From the NCBI RefSeq assembly GCF_009827445.1, contig NZ_WTYI01000001.1:1268381-1332380 (forward strand): a DNA stretch of 64,000 nucleotides. Reading direction: 5' to 3'. Source of the stretch: Qipengyuania aquimaris (GTDB lineage Bacteria > Pseudomonadota > Alphaproteobacteria > Sphingomonadales > Sphingomonadaceae). Positions within the stretch are counted from its first letter, which is position 1, and each line of letters starts with the position of its first letter. A program made the position numbers and the translations under genes. The notes below the pieces were generated by a model. That model made no database searches. It was not told where the DNA came from and saw nothing but the letters and a program-made list of their open reading frames with translations. Below are positions 1 to 9,430 of the stretch, in pieces.

Positions 1-2811
1 AACGCCGTTTCGAACGGTGGTCCGGGTGCAGAAACGATCTCGCTGCGCGGCCTGGGTGCCGAACGTACCCTCGTCCTGCTCAACTCGCGTCGTGCAGGCC
101 CCGCCGGTACGCGCGGCGGCGTTGCCTCGTTCGACCTGAACGTGCTTCCCTCCTCTATCATCCAGTCGGTGGAAATCCTGAAGGACGGCGCATCGTCGAT
201 CTACGGTTCGGACGCTGTGGCCGGCGTGGTCAACCTTTTGACCAAGCGCTCAACCGACGGTCTCGAGCTCGACGGTTCGGTTACCCTGCCGTTCGAAAGC
301 GGCGGCGAAATCTACCAGGTTTCCGCTGCCTGGGGCAAGGAATTCGACCGCGGCCACATTATGTTCGCCGGTGAATATTATCGCCAGGAAGAACTTGAGC
401 GCCAGGACCGCGACTATCTCGGTTGCGACTACGACTACCTGTTCCGCACTGAAGACGGTGACGAGCGTGTCGACCTGATCGACCCGCGCACCGGCAGCCT
501 TGCTTGTAACGGTACGACCTGGGGCCACGTCTGGGCATACTATGCCAGCAACGTTCCGCAGACGAACTCGCCGGCAACGCTCATGCAGTTCAGCTACGGC
601 AATGACAATCTGGGCCAGTACCTCGATCGTCCGGGCCCGATCACCGGTGCTTTCGACGTCTCGTCGCCCGAAGGCTGGTATCCGGTCGCGAAGTACGATC
701 CGGTGTCCCAGGCGCTGACCAACAGCTACCACCCGTTCGAACAGAAGTCGTCCGTCATCCCCGAGACCGAGCGTTACACCGCTTACGTCGAAGGTTCGTT
801 CGACATCACCGACACGCTTCGCCTCTATGGTGAAGGCCTGTTCAACCAGCGTCGTACCTATGTCGACAGCTACAGCCAGTTCTACAACTTCGGCTACACG
901 CAGCAGTACGACGAAGGCGATCCGGACGATCCGTTCCCCGGCTGGAATGGCAACTTCCAGTTCCTGTCGCCGACCGGTATTCTGGACAACTACGACAACG
1001 AGATCACCGTCGATTACTATCGCGCGGTCCTCGGCCTGACGGGTGACTTCAGCGACCGTATCGGTTTCGACATCCACGGTCAGTACAGCCGTTCGGACGG
1101 TGATTACGCACTCGACCAGATCCTGCAGGACGTTATCAGCCAGCAGACCAACCGTGCCTTCGGTGCCGGTTGTGCAGGCCTCGTCACGCCGATCAGCGGC
1201 AAGCAGTGTCTCCAGGTCAACTGGGTCGATCCGCGCATCATGGCCGGTGACTTCACCGCCGAAGAAGAAGCCTACTTCACGGAAACGGAAGTCGGTAACA
1301 CCCTGTACGAACAGGTCTTCGTCGAAGCTTCGGTTTCGGGCCAGGCGTTCGAACTGCCGGCAGGCTGGCTCGGCTTCGCAGCCGGTGCCGTCTACCGCCG
1401 TGACGACATCAACGACCTTCCGGGTCACATCACCTACGCTCCGAACCCCGATTTCGACCCGACCCTGTCGCCGGAAGATGACGGTTACGAGCGTCCGTTT
1501 GTAGACAACGGTTTCGCAAACCCGTTCTCCTCGGGCAACACCTTCGGTTATCGTGAGACGACCGAAGCCTTCGCCGAAATCGAAGTTCCGCTCATGCGCG
1601 ACCGTCCGCTGGTTCAGGACCTCGTCCTGTCGGCATCGGCTCGTGTCACGAACGTGAACTCGGTCCGTGGTTCGGATGGCTTCTCGGACTCCGACAACGG
1701 CAACATCACCTACAAGCTGATGGGTAACTGGCAGGTCAACGACTGGCTGCGTTTCCGCGCAACCTACGGTACGTCCTACCGTGCACCGGCCCTGTTCGAG
1801 CTCTTCCTGGCCGACCAGGTCAGCGGCGCTCGCCAGACTGTCGACCCGTGCGTCAACTGGGGTCAGAACCTCGCAGAAGGTGCAATCACTCAGCGTATTG
1901 CTGACAACTGCGCTTCTGAAGGTCTCGCCGATGACCGTACCGGTGCCGGCATCCAGGCCAGCGTCTTCACCTCTGGCGGTGTCGGCGTGCTGGAATCGGA
2001 ATCGTCGCGCGCCATCACGGCCAGCACGATCCTGACGCCGTACATCGGTTCGGACAGCGACCTCGCCATCACCATCGATTACTTCGATATCAAGGTGAAG
2101 GACGAAATCGCTCAGCTCACGCCGACGTCGATCCTCCGTTCGTGCTACGATTCCGAAGATTTCCCGAACAGCCCGTTCTGTGATCTCTTCGAGCGTGGCC
2201 AGGACGGCGACCCGACCAACATCCGCAACATCTTCCGCAAGTTCATCAACGTCGATGAACAGCTGAACCGCGGTATCGACTTCACCGTCCGTGCAAGCCA
2301 CGACTTCGGTGATGCCGGTCGCATCCAGCTGCTTGCTCAGGCTACCTACCAGCTGGAAGACACCGTTGCGCGTCTTGGCGAGTTCGAAGACTTCAACGGA
2401 GAAGTTGGCGATCCCAAGTTCACGGCCGACATCAACCTTGGCTATGACTACAAGGGCTGGAACCTTCTTTACGGTCTCGACATCATCGGCGCTTCGTCGA
2501 GTGAAGAAGACTACATCGAAGACTTCGGCACGCTCTGCCGCAGCCCGGAAACGAGCCCGATCGCAGAATTCGTCTACCTCGGCGAATATTGCGTTCGTCC
2601 GATCACGGATGCTGTGTTCTACCACAACCTCTCGCTGACGAAGGAATTCGCAGACCGCTTCGAAATCACCGCCGGTGTTTCGAACATCTTCGACACGCGT
2701 CCGCCTGAAGTGTCCGGCATCACCACCATCGGTGGTGCAACGCCGCTGTTCGCATCGCAGTATGACTGGCTTGGCCGTCGTCTGTTCGTGCGTGCAGGCA
2801 TCAACTTCTAA
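1..2811 (+). CDS. TonB-dependent receptor, 5' end cut off by the window
   Basis: Outer-membrane, TonB-energised uptake channel; the substrate is unknown. The frame is open from base 1, so the signal peptide and TonB box lie upstream of the window. The visible part begins in the plug domain (SLRGLG, then VEILKDGASSIYGSDAVAGVVN, a classic plug signature) and continues through a long beta-barrel that ends in a terminal Phe (RAGINF), as outer-membrane proteins do. The barrel has ten cysteines arranged as five close pairs, probably disulfides in surface loops. Codons are rich in GGT and CGT compared with the following genes, suggesting high expression. A strong terminator follows. The downstream sulfotransferase/halogenase genes may be functionally linked, but this is inference. 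Confidence 0.93.
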   Translation, partial: NAVSNGGPGAETISLRGLGAERTLVLLNSRRAGPAGTRGGVASFDLNVLPSSIIQSVEILKDGASSIYGSDAVAGVVNLLTKRSTDGLELDGSVTLPFESGGEIYQVSAAWGKEFDRGHIMFAGEYYRQEELERQDRDYLGCDYDYLFRTEDGDERVDLIDPRTGSLACNGTTWGHVWAYYASNVPQTNSPATLMQFSYGNDNLGQYLDRPGPITGAFDVSSPEGWYPVAKYDPVSQALTNSYHPFEQKSSVIPETERYTAYVEGSFDITDTLRLYGEGLFNQRRTYVDSYSQFYNFGYTQQYDEGDPDDPFPGWNGNFQFLSPTGILDNYDNEITVDYYRAVLGLTGDFSDRIGFDIHGQYSRSDGDYALDQILQDVISQQTNRAFGAGCAGLVTPISGKQCLQVNWVDPRIMAGDFTAEEEAYFTETEVGNTLYEQVFVEASVSGQAFELPAGWLGFAAGAVYRRDDINDLPGHITYAPNPDFDPTLSPEDDGYERPFVDNGFANPFSSGNTFGYRETTEAFAEIEVPLMRDRPLVQDLVLSASARVTNVNSVRGSDGFSDSDNGNITYKLMGNWQVNDWLRFRATYGTSYRAPALFELFLADQVSGARQTVDPCVNWGQNLAEGAITQRIADNCASEGLADDRTGAGIQASVFTSGGVGVLESESSRAITASTILTPYIGSDSDLAITIDYFDIKVKDEIAQLTPTSILRSCYDSEDFPNSPFCDLFERGQDGDPTNIRNIFRKFINVDEQLNRGIDFTVRASHDFGDAGRIQLLAQATYQLEDTVARLGEFEDFNGEVGDPKFTADINLGYDYKGWNLLYGLDIIGASSSEEDYIEDFGTLCRSPETSPIAEFVYLGEYCVRPITDAVFYHNLSLTKEFADRFEITAGVSNIFDTRPPEVSGITTIGGATPLFASQYDWLGRRLFVRAGINF

Positions 2812-2833
2812 GCTTCTCGCTTAGCCACAGATC

Positions 2834-2869
2834 AGGGGCGGTGCCGGAAGGCATCGCCCCTTTTCTTTT
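2834..2869 (+). terminator. Rho-independent terminator after the TonB receptor
   Basis: A 12-bp stem (AGGGGCGGTGCC paired with GGCATCGCCCCT, one G-T pair) closes a GGAA tetraloop and is followed by TTTTCTTTT. It starts 23 bases after the receptor stop codon, so it separates the receptor transcript from the sulfotransferase cassette. Confidence 0.9.
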
Positions 2870-2928
2870 GCGCGGTCGAAATCCTCGCCAGCCTTGCACT
2901 TTGCGCCCGCACCCTTAATCCGGCTGGC

Positions 2929-3717
2929 ATGCAAACCATTCACGTCAAGCCGGACAATCTCGACGAACGGAATACGGAATTCCCGCAAACGCCGCTCGAT
3001 CAGCCAGTCTTCCTGAACAGCCTCCCGAAGTCCGGCAGCCATTTGCTGCGCAACATCATCCGCATGTTCGTACCGGTGGAACACCAATACAACGCCGACT
3101 TCATCCAGTTCGCCAATCTCAAGCGCCATGTCGCGGCTTTCGACGGGCCGCCCGCCAAACTGAGCTGGGGGCACCTCTTCTTCGCCGATATCTCGGCTGC
3201 GACCACGGGTGGCGCGCGCCGCATCCTCCTCGTGCGCGATCCCTACGACTGGGTTCTCGCAATGGCCCGCTTCATGCTGTCCGACGAGTTCTCCGGCGAT
3301 CTCGATATCCTCAAGAAGGCCCCGCTCACCGCAGAGGAGCTTATGAATGTCGTGATCTTCGGCCTGCCGCGTCAGAGCCCCGGTCTTCACGAGACGTTTC
3401 TTTTCAACGCGGTCGCCTGGCTTGGGACGGGCGAATACCTCGTCAGGTTCGAGGAACTGCGCGACGCAGTGAAGAACCTCGATAGCGATGAAAGCGAAGC
3501 CTATTTCGCCAAGCTTCTCGAAGCTTGCGGTATTACAATACCCGATGACTGGCGCGAACGGGTCCGCATCGGAGCGGATCCGGAGCAGAGCGGTACTGCC
3601 CGACAGAACCTGACCATGCGCGGGGTCAACATTCCCGACACGCTCCCGCAAGCACAGCGCGACATCGTCGATCTCGTATCGCCGCGCCTGCGCACCATCC
3701 TGGGGTACGCACAATGA
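2929..3717 (+). CDS. Sulfotransferase-family protein
   Basis: Predicted PAPS-dependent sulfotransferase, 262 residues, cytoplasmic. The 5'-phosphosulfate-binding loop is visible as LPKSGSHLL at residues 32-40, and a 3'-phosphate-binding strand as ILLVRDPYDWV at about 99-109. The size fits single-domain bacterial sulfotransferases. The acceptor substrate cannot be read from the sequence. The stop overlaps the start of the next gene by ATGA, so the two are translationally coupled. The ribosome-binding site before the ATG is weak, and the start is chosen because it leaves a full N-terminal strand ahead of the P-loop-like motif. Confidence 0.8.
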   Translation: MQTIHVKPDNLDERNTEFPQTPLDQPVFLNSLPKSGSHLLRNIIRMFVPVEHQYNADFIQFANLKRHVAAFDGPPAKLSWGHLFFADISAATTGGARRILLVRDPYDWVLAMARFMLSDEFSGDLDILKKAPLTAEELMNVVIFGLPRQSPGLHETFLFNAVAWLGTGEYLVRFEELRDAVKNLDSDESEAYFAKLLEACGITIPDDWRERVRIGADPEQSGTARQNLTMRGVNIPDTLPQAQRDIVDLVSPRLRTILGYAQ

Positions 3718-5507
3718 GCGGCGGACGCCCTGTGGAAACCGTCGGCGGTTCGCTCGACGACGCCCTCGCCCGGGGCGCCGCCCTACTCCAGTCCGACCCT
3801 GCCCTTGCTCTGAAGCAAGCTCAGGTCATTCTGCGCAAGGACGGGCGCGAACCGCGCGCCCTGCGCCTTGCCGCTGCGGCCCATCGCGCAAGGGGCGAGG
3901 CGGATTTCGCCGCCAAGGCCGAACTCCTCGCTATCGACGAAGCGCGCCGGTATCCCGTGCTGGCGCAGGCAGCCAAGGCGCTCAATGCGGGTGATTTCCC
4001 CGCGGCGAGCGATCTTGCCGCTAAGCATCTCAAGGACTTTCCCGGAGATCTTGCCGCAATAGTCCTCTCCGCCGAGAGCGCCTTGGGTATCGGTTTGCAC
4101 GACAAGGCTATCCCCATGCTGAAGATGGTCCTCGATCGAGCGCCGGGTTTTGCCCACGCGAGCGTGCTGCTGGTCAACGGCTTGATGCTGTCGGACCAGT
4201 TGACCGAAGCTCGCAAGACGTTGGATCCGCTCATTGCCGCTGCCCCGGACGACATTGGCCTTCTCTCACTTCAGAATCGCCTTCTGACCGGCGCTGGAGA
4301 TTTCGATGGCTGCGTAGAGACGACGCAGCGGCTGATCGACTTGAAGCCGAAATCGCCCGATTTTCGTGCCGATCACGCAGACGCCTTGCGCTTCGTCGGG
4401 CGGAGCGATGAGGCGAAAGAGGCGTACCGCAAAGCGCTTGAGCTCGATCCCGATCATGCGCGCTCGTGGTGGAGTCTCGCCGATCTCGACGCTCCCAGTC
4501 TCTCCGATGACGATATCGCTTATCTGACCAGACGTTTGGAAGCAGCCGGATTCAAGGGCGAGCGCGAGATCAATTTCCACTTCGCCCTCGCAATGGCTCA
4601 TCACGCGCGGAAGGATTTCGACCAGGCATTCGTACATTTCGAAGCCGGAAACCGTAAGCGCCAGGAAGCTGAGCCTTTCGATGCAACTGAGTTCGCGCAG
4701 TTGATGACAAAGCACCTCGATCACGCAAGCTCAATCGCGGCAGCACCGAAGGAAGCAGGCGAGAACGCGTCCCCCCTTCCCCTCTTCATAGTGGGTATGC
4801 CGCGAGCAGGTTCGACCCTGCTCGAACGAATGCTCGGCCAGTCGGACGCCATCGAACCGCTCGGGGAGTTGCAGGTCGTCTCCCACATGGTCCAGCGCCT
4901 GATGCTGACCCAGGGCCGCGACGCGCTTCCGCAAACGATAGCCGGCCTGAACGACCAGGCGCTTGCCTCCATGGGCACATGGTATCGCAACCGTGCACGC
5001 GAGATGATGCGCAGCAATGCCAAGATCATCATCGACAAGATGCACATGAACTGGCGCCACCTGCCCCTGATCCTGCGCATGCTACCGCAAGCGAAAATCG
5101 TCGATATCCGGCGCGATCCGATGGATTGTTGCTGGTCGAATTATCGCACCTTGTTCGCCCGCGGCCATGCGGCTTCCAGCGATCTGGAGGATATTGCGAG
5201 CTTCTATCGCACCTATACGCAATTCACCGATGCCCTGCGCGAGCGGTTCCCCGACCGGATCATGCTTGTCGAATACGAGAACCTCGTGGACCGTCCGCAG
5301 GACGTGCTCGGCGATGTGTGCGAATTTCTCGGCGTTTCCTACGAGGAGGCAATGCTCGCCTTCCACCAGTCGTCCGAAGCGGTGGCAACGGCCAGCTCCG
5401 AACAGGTGCGTAAGCCCCTGAACCGCAAGGGGATCAAGGCATGGAAGGACTATGAGGCGCATCTCGCTCCCTTGTCCGATGCCTTGGGTGAGCTGGCTGG
5501 AAGCTGA
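3714..5507 (+). CDS. TPR-repeat sulfotransferase
   Basis: A 597-residue two-part protein. Residues about 25-330 are alpha-helical tetratricopeptide-like repeats (for example the segment around RSDEAKEAYRKALELDPDHA), a protein-interaction platform. A C-terminal sulfotransferase domain follows, with its 5'-PSB loop GMPRAGSTLLERML at about 360-373 and its 3'-PB element VDIRRDPMDCCWSNY at about 463-477. This architecture is common in Sphingomonadales and Caulobacter beside TonB receptors, where the acceptor is unknown; the TPR part suggests a protein or peptide acceptor (inference). It overlaps the upstream sulfotransferase by 4 bp and is 16 bp from the halogenase gene, so the three form one operon. 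Confidence 0.88.
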   Translation: MSGGRPVETVGGSLDDALARGAALLQSDPALALKQAQVILRKDGREPRALRLAAAAHRARGEADFAAKAELLAIDEARRYPVLAQAAKALNAGDFPAASDLAAKHLKDFPGDLAAIVLSAESALGIGLHDKAIPMLKMVLDRAPGFAHASVLLVNGLMLSDQLTEARKTLDPLIAAAPDDIGLLSLQNRLLTGAGDFDGCVETTQRLIDLKPKSPDFRADHADALRFVGRSDEAKEAYRKALELDPDHARSWWSLADLDAPSLSDDDIAYLTRRLEAAGFKGEREINFHFALAMAHHARKDFDQAFVHFEAGNRKRQEAEPFDATEFAQLMTKHLDHASSIAAAPKEAGENASPLPLFIVGMPRAGSTLLERMLGQSDAIEPLGELQVVSHMVQRLMLTQGRDALPQTIAGLNDQALASMGTWYRNRAREMMRSNAKIIIDKMHMNWRHLPLILRMLPQAKIVDIRRDPMDCCWSNYRTLFARGHAASSDLEDIASFYRTYTQFTDALRERFPDRIMLVEYENLVDRPQDVLGDVCEFLGVSYEEAMLAFHQSSEAVATASSEQVRKPLNRKGIKAWKDYEAHLAPLSDALGELAGS

Positions 5508-5523
5508 GATCTAGGTAAGCGCG

Positions 5524-7038
5524 ATGACCGATCCTATTCGCAAGGTTTTGATCGTGGGTGGCGGCTCGGCCGGTTGGATGGCAGCCGCATATCTGTCGCG
5601 TGCTCTTTCCGAAACCGTGGCGATCGAGCTCGTCGAAAGCGAAGCAGTCGGCACGGTCGGTGTCGGAGAGGCAACGATCCCGCCTATCCGCGAATTCAAT
5701 CGCATGGCGGGGATCGACGAGGTCGAGTTCGTCAGGGCGACCGATGCCACCTTCAAGGTCGGTATCGAATTCGAGAATTGGGGGGTGCCGGGCGATCGAT
5801 ACCTACACGCCTTCGGACATGTCGGCCAAGAACTCGATGCGATGGTACGCCTCCATCACTGGTGGCTACTGGGCAAGCAAGCAGGTCGGCAGGAATATCC
5901 GCAGTGGCAGGAGCTGTTCCTTGGCCGGGCCGCCGCCGATCTTGACCGGTTTGCCATCGACCAGCGCCCGGGCAGCGAACTTTCCCGACTGCTCCCCCAC
6001 GCCTATCATTTCGATTCTCTCAGCTATGGGCAGTATCTGCGCAAAGTCGCTGAAAGCCGCGGCGTAAAGCGGACCGAGGGAAAGGTTGTCGCAATCCACC
6101 GCGCTTCAGAAACGGGGGAAGTCACAGGAGTCGGCCTGGATGGCGGCGCCACCCTTGAAGCCGACTTCTTCATCGACTGTTCCGGTTTCCGCAGCCTCGT
6201 ATTGGGCGAGGCGATGGAAGTGCCCTTCGACGACTGGAGCCATTGGCTGCCTGCCGACCGCGCGCTCGTCGTGCAGACCGAAAACGTGGGCGATACGATA
6301 TCTCCGATGACCCGGGCCATCGCCCACAGCGTTGGCTGGCAATGGCGCATCCCGCTTCGGAGCAGGACCGGCAACGGTCACGTCTTCTCAAGCGCGTTTT
6401 CGAGCGAGGAAGAGGCGACAGAGCGCCTGCTGGCGACCGTATCGGGCGATCTGCGCGGCGACCCACGCCTGATCAGGTTCCGGACAGGCAGGCGGCAGGA
6501 GGCGTGGGCAGGCAATGTCGTCGGGATCGGCCTTGCCGCCGGCTTCCTGGAGCCCTTGGAGTCGACCAGTATCCATCTGGTCCAGGCCAGCCTCGAACGA
6601 TTGGTAGAACTATTCCCGACCAAAGCGATCGACCCTGTCCTGCGCGACCGCTTCAATGCGCAAACGCAGCAGGAATGGGAGCAAGTCCGGGACTTCGTGA
6701 TTGCGCACTATGCGGTGACGCAGCGCGACGACAGCGAGTTCTGGCGTCATTGCCGCACGATGGAATTGCCGGATACCCTTTCGACGATCCTCGAACTTTG
6801 GCGTTCGCACGGAAGCGTGGCCATCGACGGCGGGCATCTCTTCCAGCTCGGATCGTGGACTTCGCTTCTACTGGGACAAAATCTCGAACCGGCCCGCCCC
6901 CATCCGGCAACGGCACGCGCGCAGCCACAACCGATCGCGGACCGCATCGCCCATATCGCCAGCTCGCTGCGCAAGAGCGCCGAGGGACTGCCCGATCACG
7001 GACAATTCCTGGCCCGCATGGCCGGGACATCCTCATAG
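5524..7038 (+). CDS. Flavin-dependent tryptophan halogenase-like protein
   Basis: Family of FADH2-dependent halogenases, 504 residues. Visible signatures: dinucleotide-binding GGGSAGWMAA at residues 12-21; GVGEATIPP at 46-54; TFKVGIEFENW, whose Lys78 matches the catalytic lysine of PrnA-type enzymes; WQWRIP at about 271-276, the WxWxIP motif that marks halogenases against monooxygenases; and the PLEST segment near 343-348. A TAGGTAAG ribosome-binding site precedes the ATG. It is last in the cassette after two sulfotransferases. In this group many tryptophan halogenase genes sit near TonB receptors and have no known substrate. Whether it halogenates free tryptophan, a peptide or another indole is open. 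No flavin reductase gene lies nearby. Confidence 0.88.
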   Translation: MTDPIRKVLIVGGGSAGWMAAAYLSRALSETVAIELVESEAVGTVGVGEATIPPIREFNRMAGIDEVEFVRATDATFKVGIEFENWGVPGDRYLHAFGHVGQELDAMVRLHHWWLLGKQAGRQEYPQWQELFLGRAAADLDRFAIDQRPGSELSRLLPHAYHFDSLSYGQYLRKVAESRGVKRTEGKVVAIHRASETGEVTGVGLDGGATLEADFFIDCSGFRSLVLGEAMEVPFDDWSHWLPADRALVVQTENVGDTISPMTRAIAHSVGWQWRIPLRSRTGNGHVFSSAFSSEEEATERLLATVSGDLRGDPRLIRFRTGRRQEAWAGNVVGIGLAAGFLEPLESTSIHLVQASLERLVELFPTKAIDPVLRDRFNAQTQQEWEQVRDFVIAHYAVTQRDDSEFWRHCRTMELPDTLSTILELWRSHGSVAIDGGHLFQLGSWTSLLLGQNLEPARPHPATARAQPQPIADRIAHIASSLRKSAEGLPDHGQFLARMAGTSS

Positions 7039-7067
7039 ATCCCGGCCACTGCAGGCAGGTCATCGCC

Positions 7068-8450
7068 TTACGATGGCAGGAAGATGGCCTTCGCGTTGAC
7101 GAATTCCTTCATGCCGAAGCCGCCATGTTCGCGGCCATAACCTGAATCCTTGACCCCGCCGAAAGGCATATTCGGGTCTGCCGCTCCGAACGAGTTGATG
7201 CGTACCATACCTGTGTCGAAATGATCGCGGGCCAAGCGGATCGCCTTGTCCTCATCCTTGGTGAAGATACCCCCGCCAAGGCCATAGCGGCTGTCATTGG
7301 CGATACGCATGGCGTCCTCGTCATCCTTGGCACGAATGATGGAAGCGACAGGGCCGAAGAGTTCGTCGTCATAGGCCGGAGTGCCCGGCTTGCAGTCGGC
7401 GAGTACCGTTGCCGGATAATAGCATCCTTGCGCGTCCTTGTCGGGATCTCCGCCGCACAGCAGGGTTGCACCTCCATCAAGGCTCTTGCCGACCTGCTCG
7501 ACCAGCGTATCGAATTGCTCCTCGCTCGAAACCGGGCCCAGCTGGGTGTCCTCGTCGAAGGGATCGCCCATCTTTACCGATTTCATGCTTTCGACGAATG
7601 CCGATACGAAGTCGTCGTAGACGGCGTCGGTTACCACGAACCTCTTGGCCGAAACGCAGGTCTCGCCATTATTGTAAAGCCTACCCTGAACGCAGGTTTT
7701 CACTGCCAGGCCGATGTCGGCATCTTCGAGGACGAGGTAAGCGTCGTTCGAACCGAGCTCCAGCACCGTTTTCTTGAGGTTCTTGGCCGCCAGTTCGCCG
7801 ATATGGCTGCCTGCGCCATCGCTGCCGGTCATGGTCACGGCGCGGACCAGATCGTGTTCGATGATCTTGTCAGATACGTCGTGGCCGACAAGGATCACGT
7901 CGAACAGCCCCTTGGGCAGTCCGGCTTCGAGACACAGGTCACGCAGCAACAGGCCGCTGCCGGTGCAGATCGATGCGTGTTTCAGGACGACAGCGTTTCC
8001 GGCCATGATGTTCGCCGCCAGCACACGCATGGGTTGGTAGACCGGAAAATTCCACGGCTGCACGCTGTAGATTACGCCGATCGGGGAATAGGTGACGATG
8101 CCGCGTTTCTTGCCGCCGCTATGCTGGCGTTCTTCATCGGCCAGCGCATCGGGTCCATTGTCGGCCGTGTATTCGCAAATGCGGGCGCAAATCTCGATTT
8201 CGGTTTTGCCGTCCTTGTAGAGCTTGCCCATTTCCTTGGTCATGAGCTCGGAAAACTTGTCCGCGTTGTCTCTCAGGACTTCAGCGATCTTGCGCAGGTA
8301 TGGTGCGCGTTCCTCGTGGGACTTCTTGCGCCAATCCAGAAACGCCTCATGCGCAGCCTCGACGATCCCGAACGCCTCGCTTTCGCTCATCAGGTCGTAG
8401 GTCTGAAGATTTTCCCCGGTCGCGGGGTTCTTGGTCTGAATCGTGCTCAT
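7068..8450 (-). CDS. NAD(P)-dependent succinate-semialdehyde-type aldehyde dehydrogenase
   Basis: Aldehyde dehydrogenase superfamily, 460 residues from the ATG at 8450. It oxidises an aldehyde, probably succinate semialdehyde, to the acid. The catalytic Cys265 (NNGETCVS), general-base Glu231 (VLELGS) and oxyanion Asn134 (QPWNFP) are all present. An upstream in-frame start at 8513 would add 21 low-complexity residues and is not preferred. The closest subfamily by eye is the short GabD2/Sad-like enzymes; the exact substrate is not certain. It ends 29 bp from the convergent halogenase gene and is transcribed away from the NAD(P)-binding protein at 8662. Confidence 0.85.
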   Translation of the reverse strand: MSTIQTKNPATGENLQTYDLMSESEAFGIVEAAHEAFLDWRKKSHEERAPYLRKIAEVLRDNADKFSELMTKEMGKLYKDGKTEIEICARICEYTADNGPDALADEERQHSGGKKRGIVTYSPIGVIYSVQPWNFPVYQPMRVLAANIMAGNAVVLKHASICTGSGLLLRDLCLEAGLPKGLFDVILVGHDVSDKIIEHDLVRAVTMTGSDGAGSHIGELAAKNLKKTVLELGSNDAYLVLEDADIGLAVKTCVQGRLYNNGETCVSAKRFVVTDAVYDDFVSAFVESMKSVKMGDPFDEDTQLGPVSSEEQFDTLVEQVGKSLDGGATLLCGGDPDKDAQGCYYPATVLADCKPGTPAYDDELFGPVASIIRAKDDEDAMRIANDSRYGLGGGIFTKDEDKAIRLARDHFDTGMVRINSFGAADPNMPFGGVKDSGYGREHGGFGMKEFVNAKAIFLPS

Positions 8451-8661
8451 GGGAGGTGCTTTCTGATCGTTGGGCAAGCGCGCGTTGGCATCGCTCGCAG
8501 GGTTGGACTTCACGTGGCCAACGGTGACGGCACTACCGTGTTCCGAGGCGCCCCTTCTCCGCTCGCAGCGACCGCGGCTGTCGAAACGATCTGGTGCGGG
8601 ATGCGTTCAGCCATCGAACAACGATCCTTTCCAACCCCGATTTCCAGAACGTAGGCACATC

Positions 8662-9261
8662 ATGAAAATTCTTATCGCCGGCTCGACCGGCAACACCGGA
8701 CTTCGCCTCACCCGCCAGCTTATGGAGGCAGGTCATGAACCGATCGCGATGCATCGCGCCTCTTCCGACACCTCGGAATTGCCTGAAGGTGTCGCGACGC
8801 GCGAAGCCGATCTGACTCAATTGGACGACAATGTTTGCTCAGATGTCGATGCGGTGGTGTTTGCGGCGGGCTCGGGCGGCGACACGAGCGAGGAAATGAC
8901 CGAAAAGGTCGATCGCGACGGGGCCATCAAGCTGATCGACCAGGCAAAAGCCGCCAATGTCAGCCGCTTCGTCATGCTGAGTTCCGTAGGAGCGGACGAT
9001 CCCGACCCGGATTCCGAGCTCTATCACTATCTGAAAGCGAAAAATGCCGCAGACGAGCATCTCGAAGCCTCCGGTCTCGATTATTCGATTGTGCGTCCCG
9101 TCGCGCTCACGGACGACGACGGCGATCGCGACGTGAAGCTGGGCGACGATGTAGATCCCAAGGGCAAGGCAGCGCGCGGTGATGTGGCGGCCGTCCTCGC
9201 GCGCGCTATCAGCGACAATAGCCTGCGCAACAAAGCGTATCTGATGGAAAGCGTCTGCTAA
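8662..9261 (+). CDS. NAD(P)-binding SDR-like protein
   Basis: A 199-residue atypical short-chain dehydrogenase with the NAD(P)H-binding Rossmann fold (NmrA/YwnB-like group). The glycine motif GSTGNTG is at residues 7-13, followed by a typical second strand with a basic cofactor residue (MHR). The segment RFVMLSSVGADDP is the usual central strand of this group. The catalytic Tyr-x-x-x-Lys may be the YHYLKAKNAADEHL region. The start is the ATG at 8662; the longer open frame to 8470 has no family character. The physiological substrate is unknown. It is divergent from the aldehyde dehydrogenase. Confidence 0.8.
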   Translation: MKILIAGSTGNTGLRLTRQLMEAGHEPIAMHRASSDTSELPEGVATREADLTQLDDNVCSDVDAVVFAAGSGGDTSEEMTEKVDRDGAIKLIDQAKAANVSRFVMLSSVGADDPDPDSELYHYLKAKNAADEHLEASGLDYSIVRPVALTDDDGDRDVKLGDDVDPKGKAARGDVAAVLARAISDNSLRNKAYLMESVC

Positions 9262-9277
9262 CGGCAAGATGTCGGTT

Positions 9278-9354
9278 TGGTAGCGGAGGAGGGACTCGAA
9301 CCCCCGACACGCGGATTATGATTCCGCTGCTCTAACCACCTGAGCTACTCCGCC
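9278..9354 (-). tRNA. tRNA-Met (CAT), probably elongator
   Basis: A full cloverleaf reads on the minus strand: acceptor GGCGGAG, D-arm AGCTCAGG, anticodon stem GCGGA/TCCGC around the loop ATCATAA with anticodon CAT, T-arm GGGGGTTCGAGTCCC, discriminator A, and an encoded CCA (9278-9280). The first acceptor pair is a G-T wobble. The sequence lacks initiator features, namely the C1-A72 mismatch and three G-C pairs in the anticodon stem. An isoleucine tRNA with a lysidine-modified CAT anticodon cannot be fully excluded. Confidence 0.9.
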
Positions 9355-9430
9355 CCGAAAGGCCGTGCGGCGGGCAAATGCCCGCTCGGCAGGCGGCGCA
9401 TTTAGGGCGCGCGCGCCTATCGGTCAACAC

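Noticed and set aside
250-2625. 791-codon open frame antisense to the TonB receptor
   Set aside because: Shadow of the GC-rich codon pattern; translation is low-complexity (V/D/E/R-rich) with no domain, signal or ribosome-binding site, and the sense frame is a clear receptor.
9278-9354. Possible initiator tRNA-Met
   Set aside because: No C1-A72 mismatch and no three G-C pairs in the anticodon stem.
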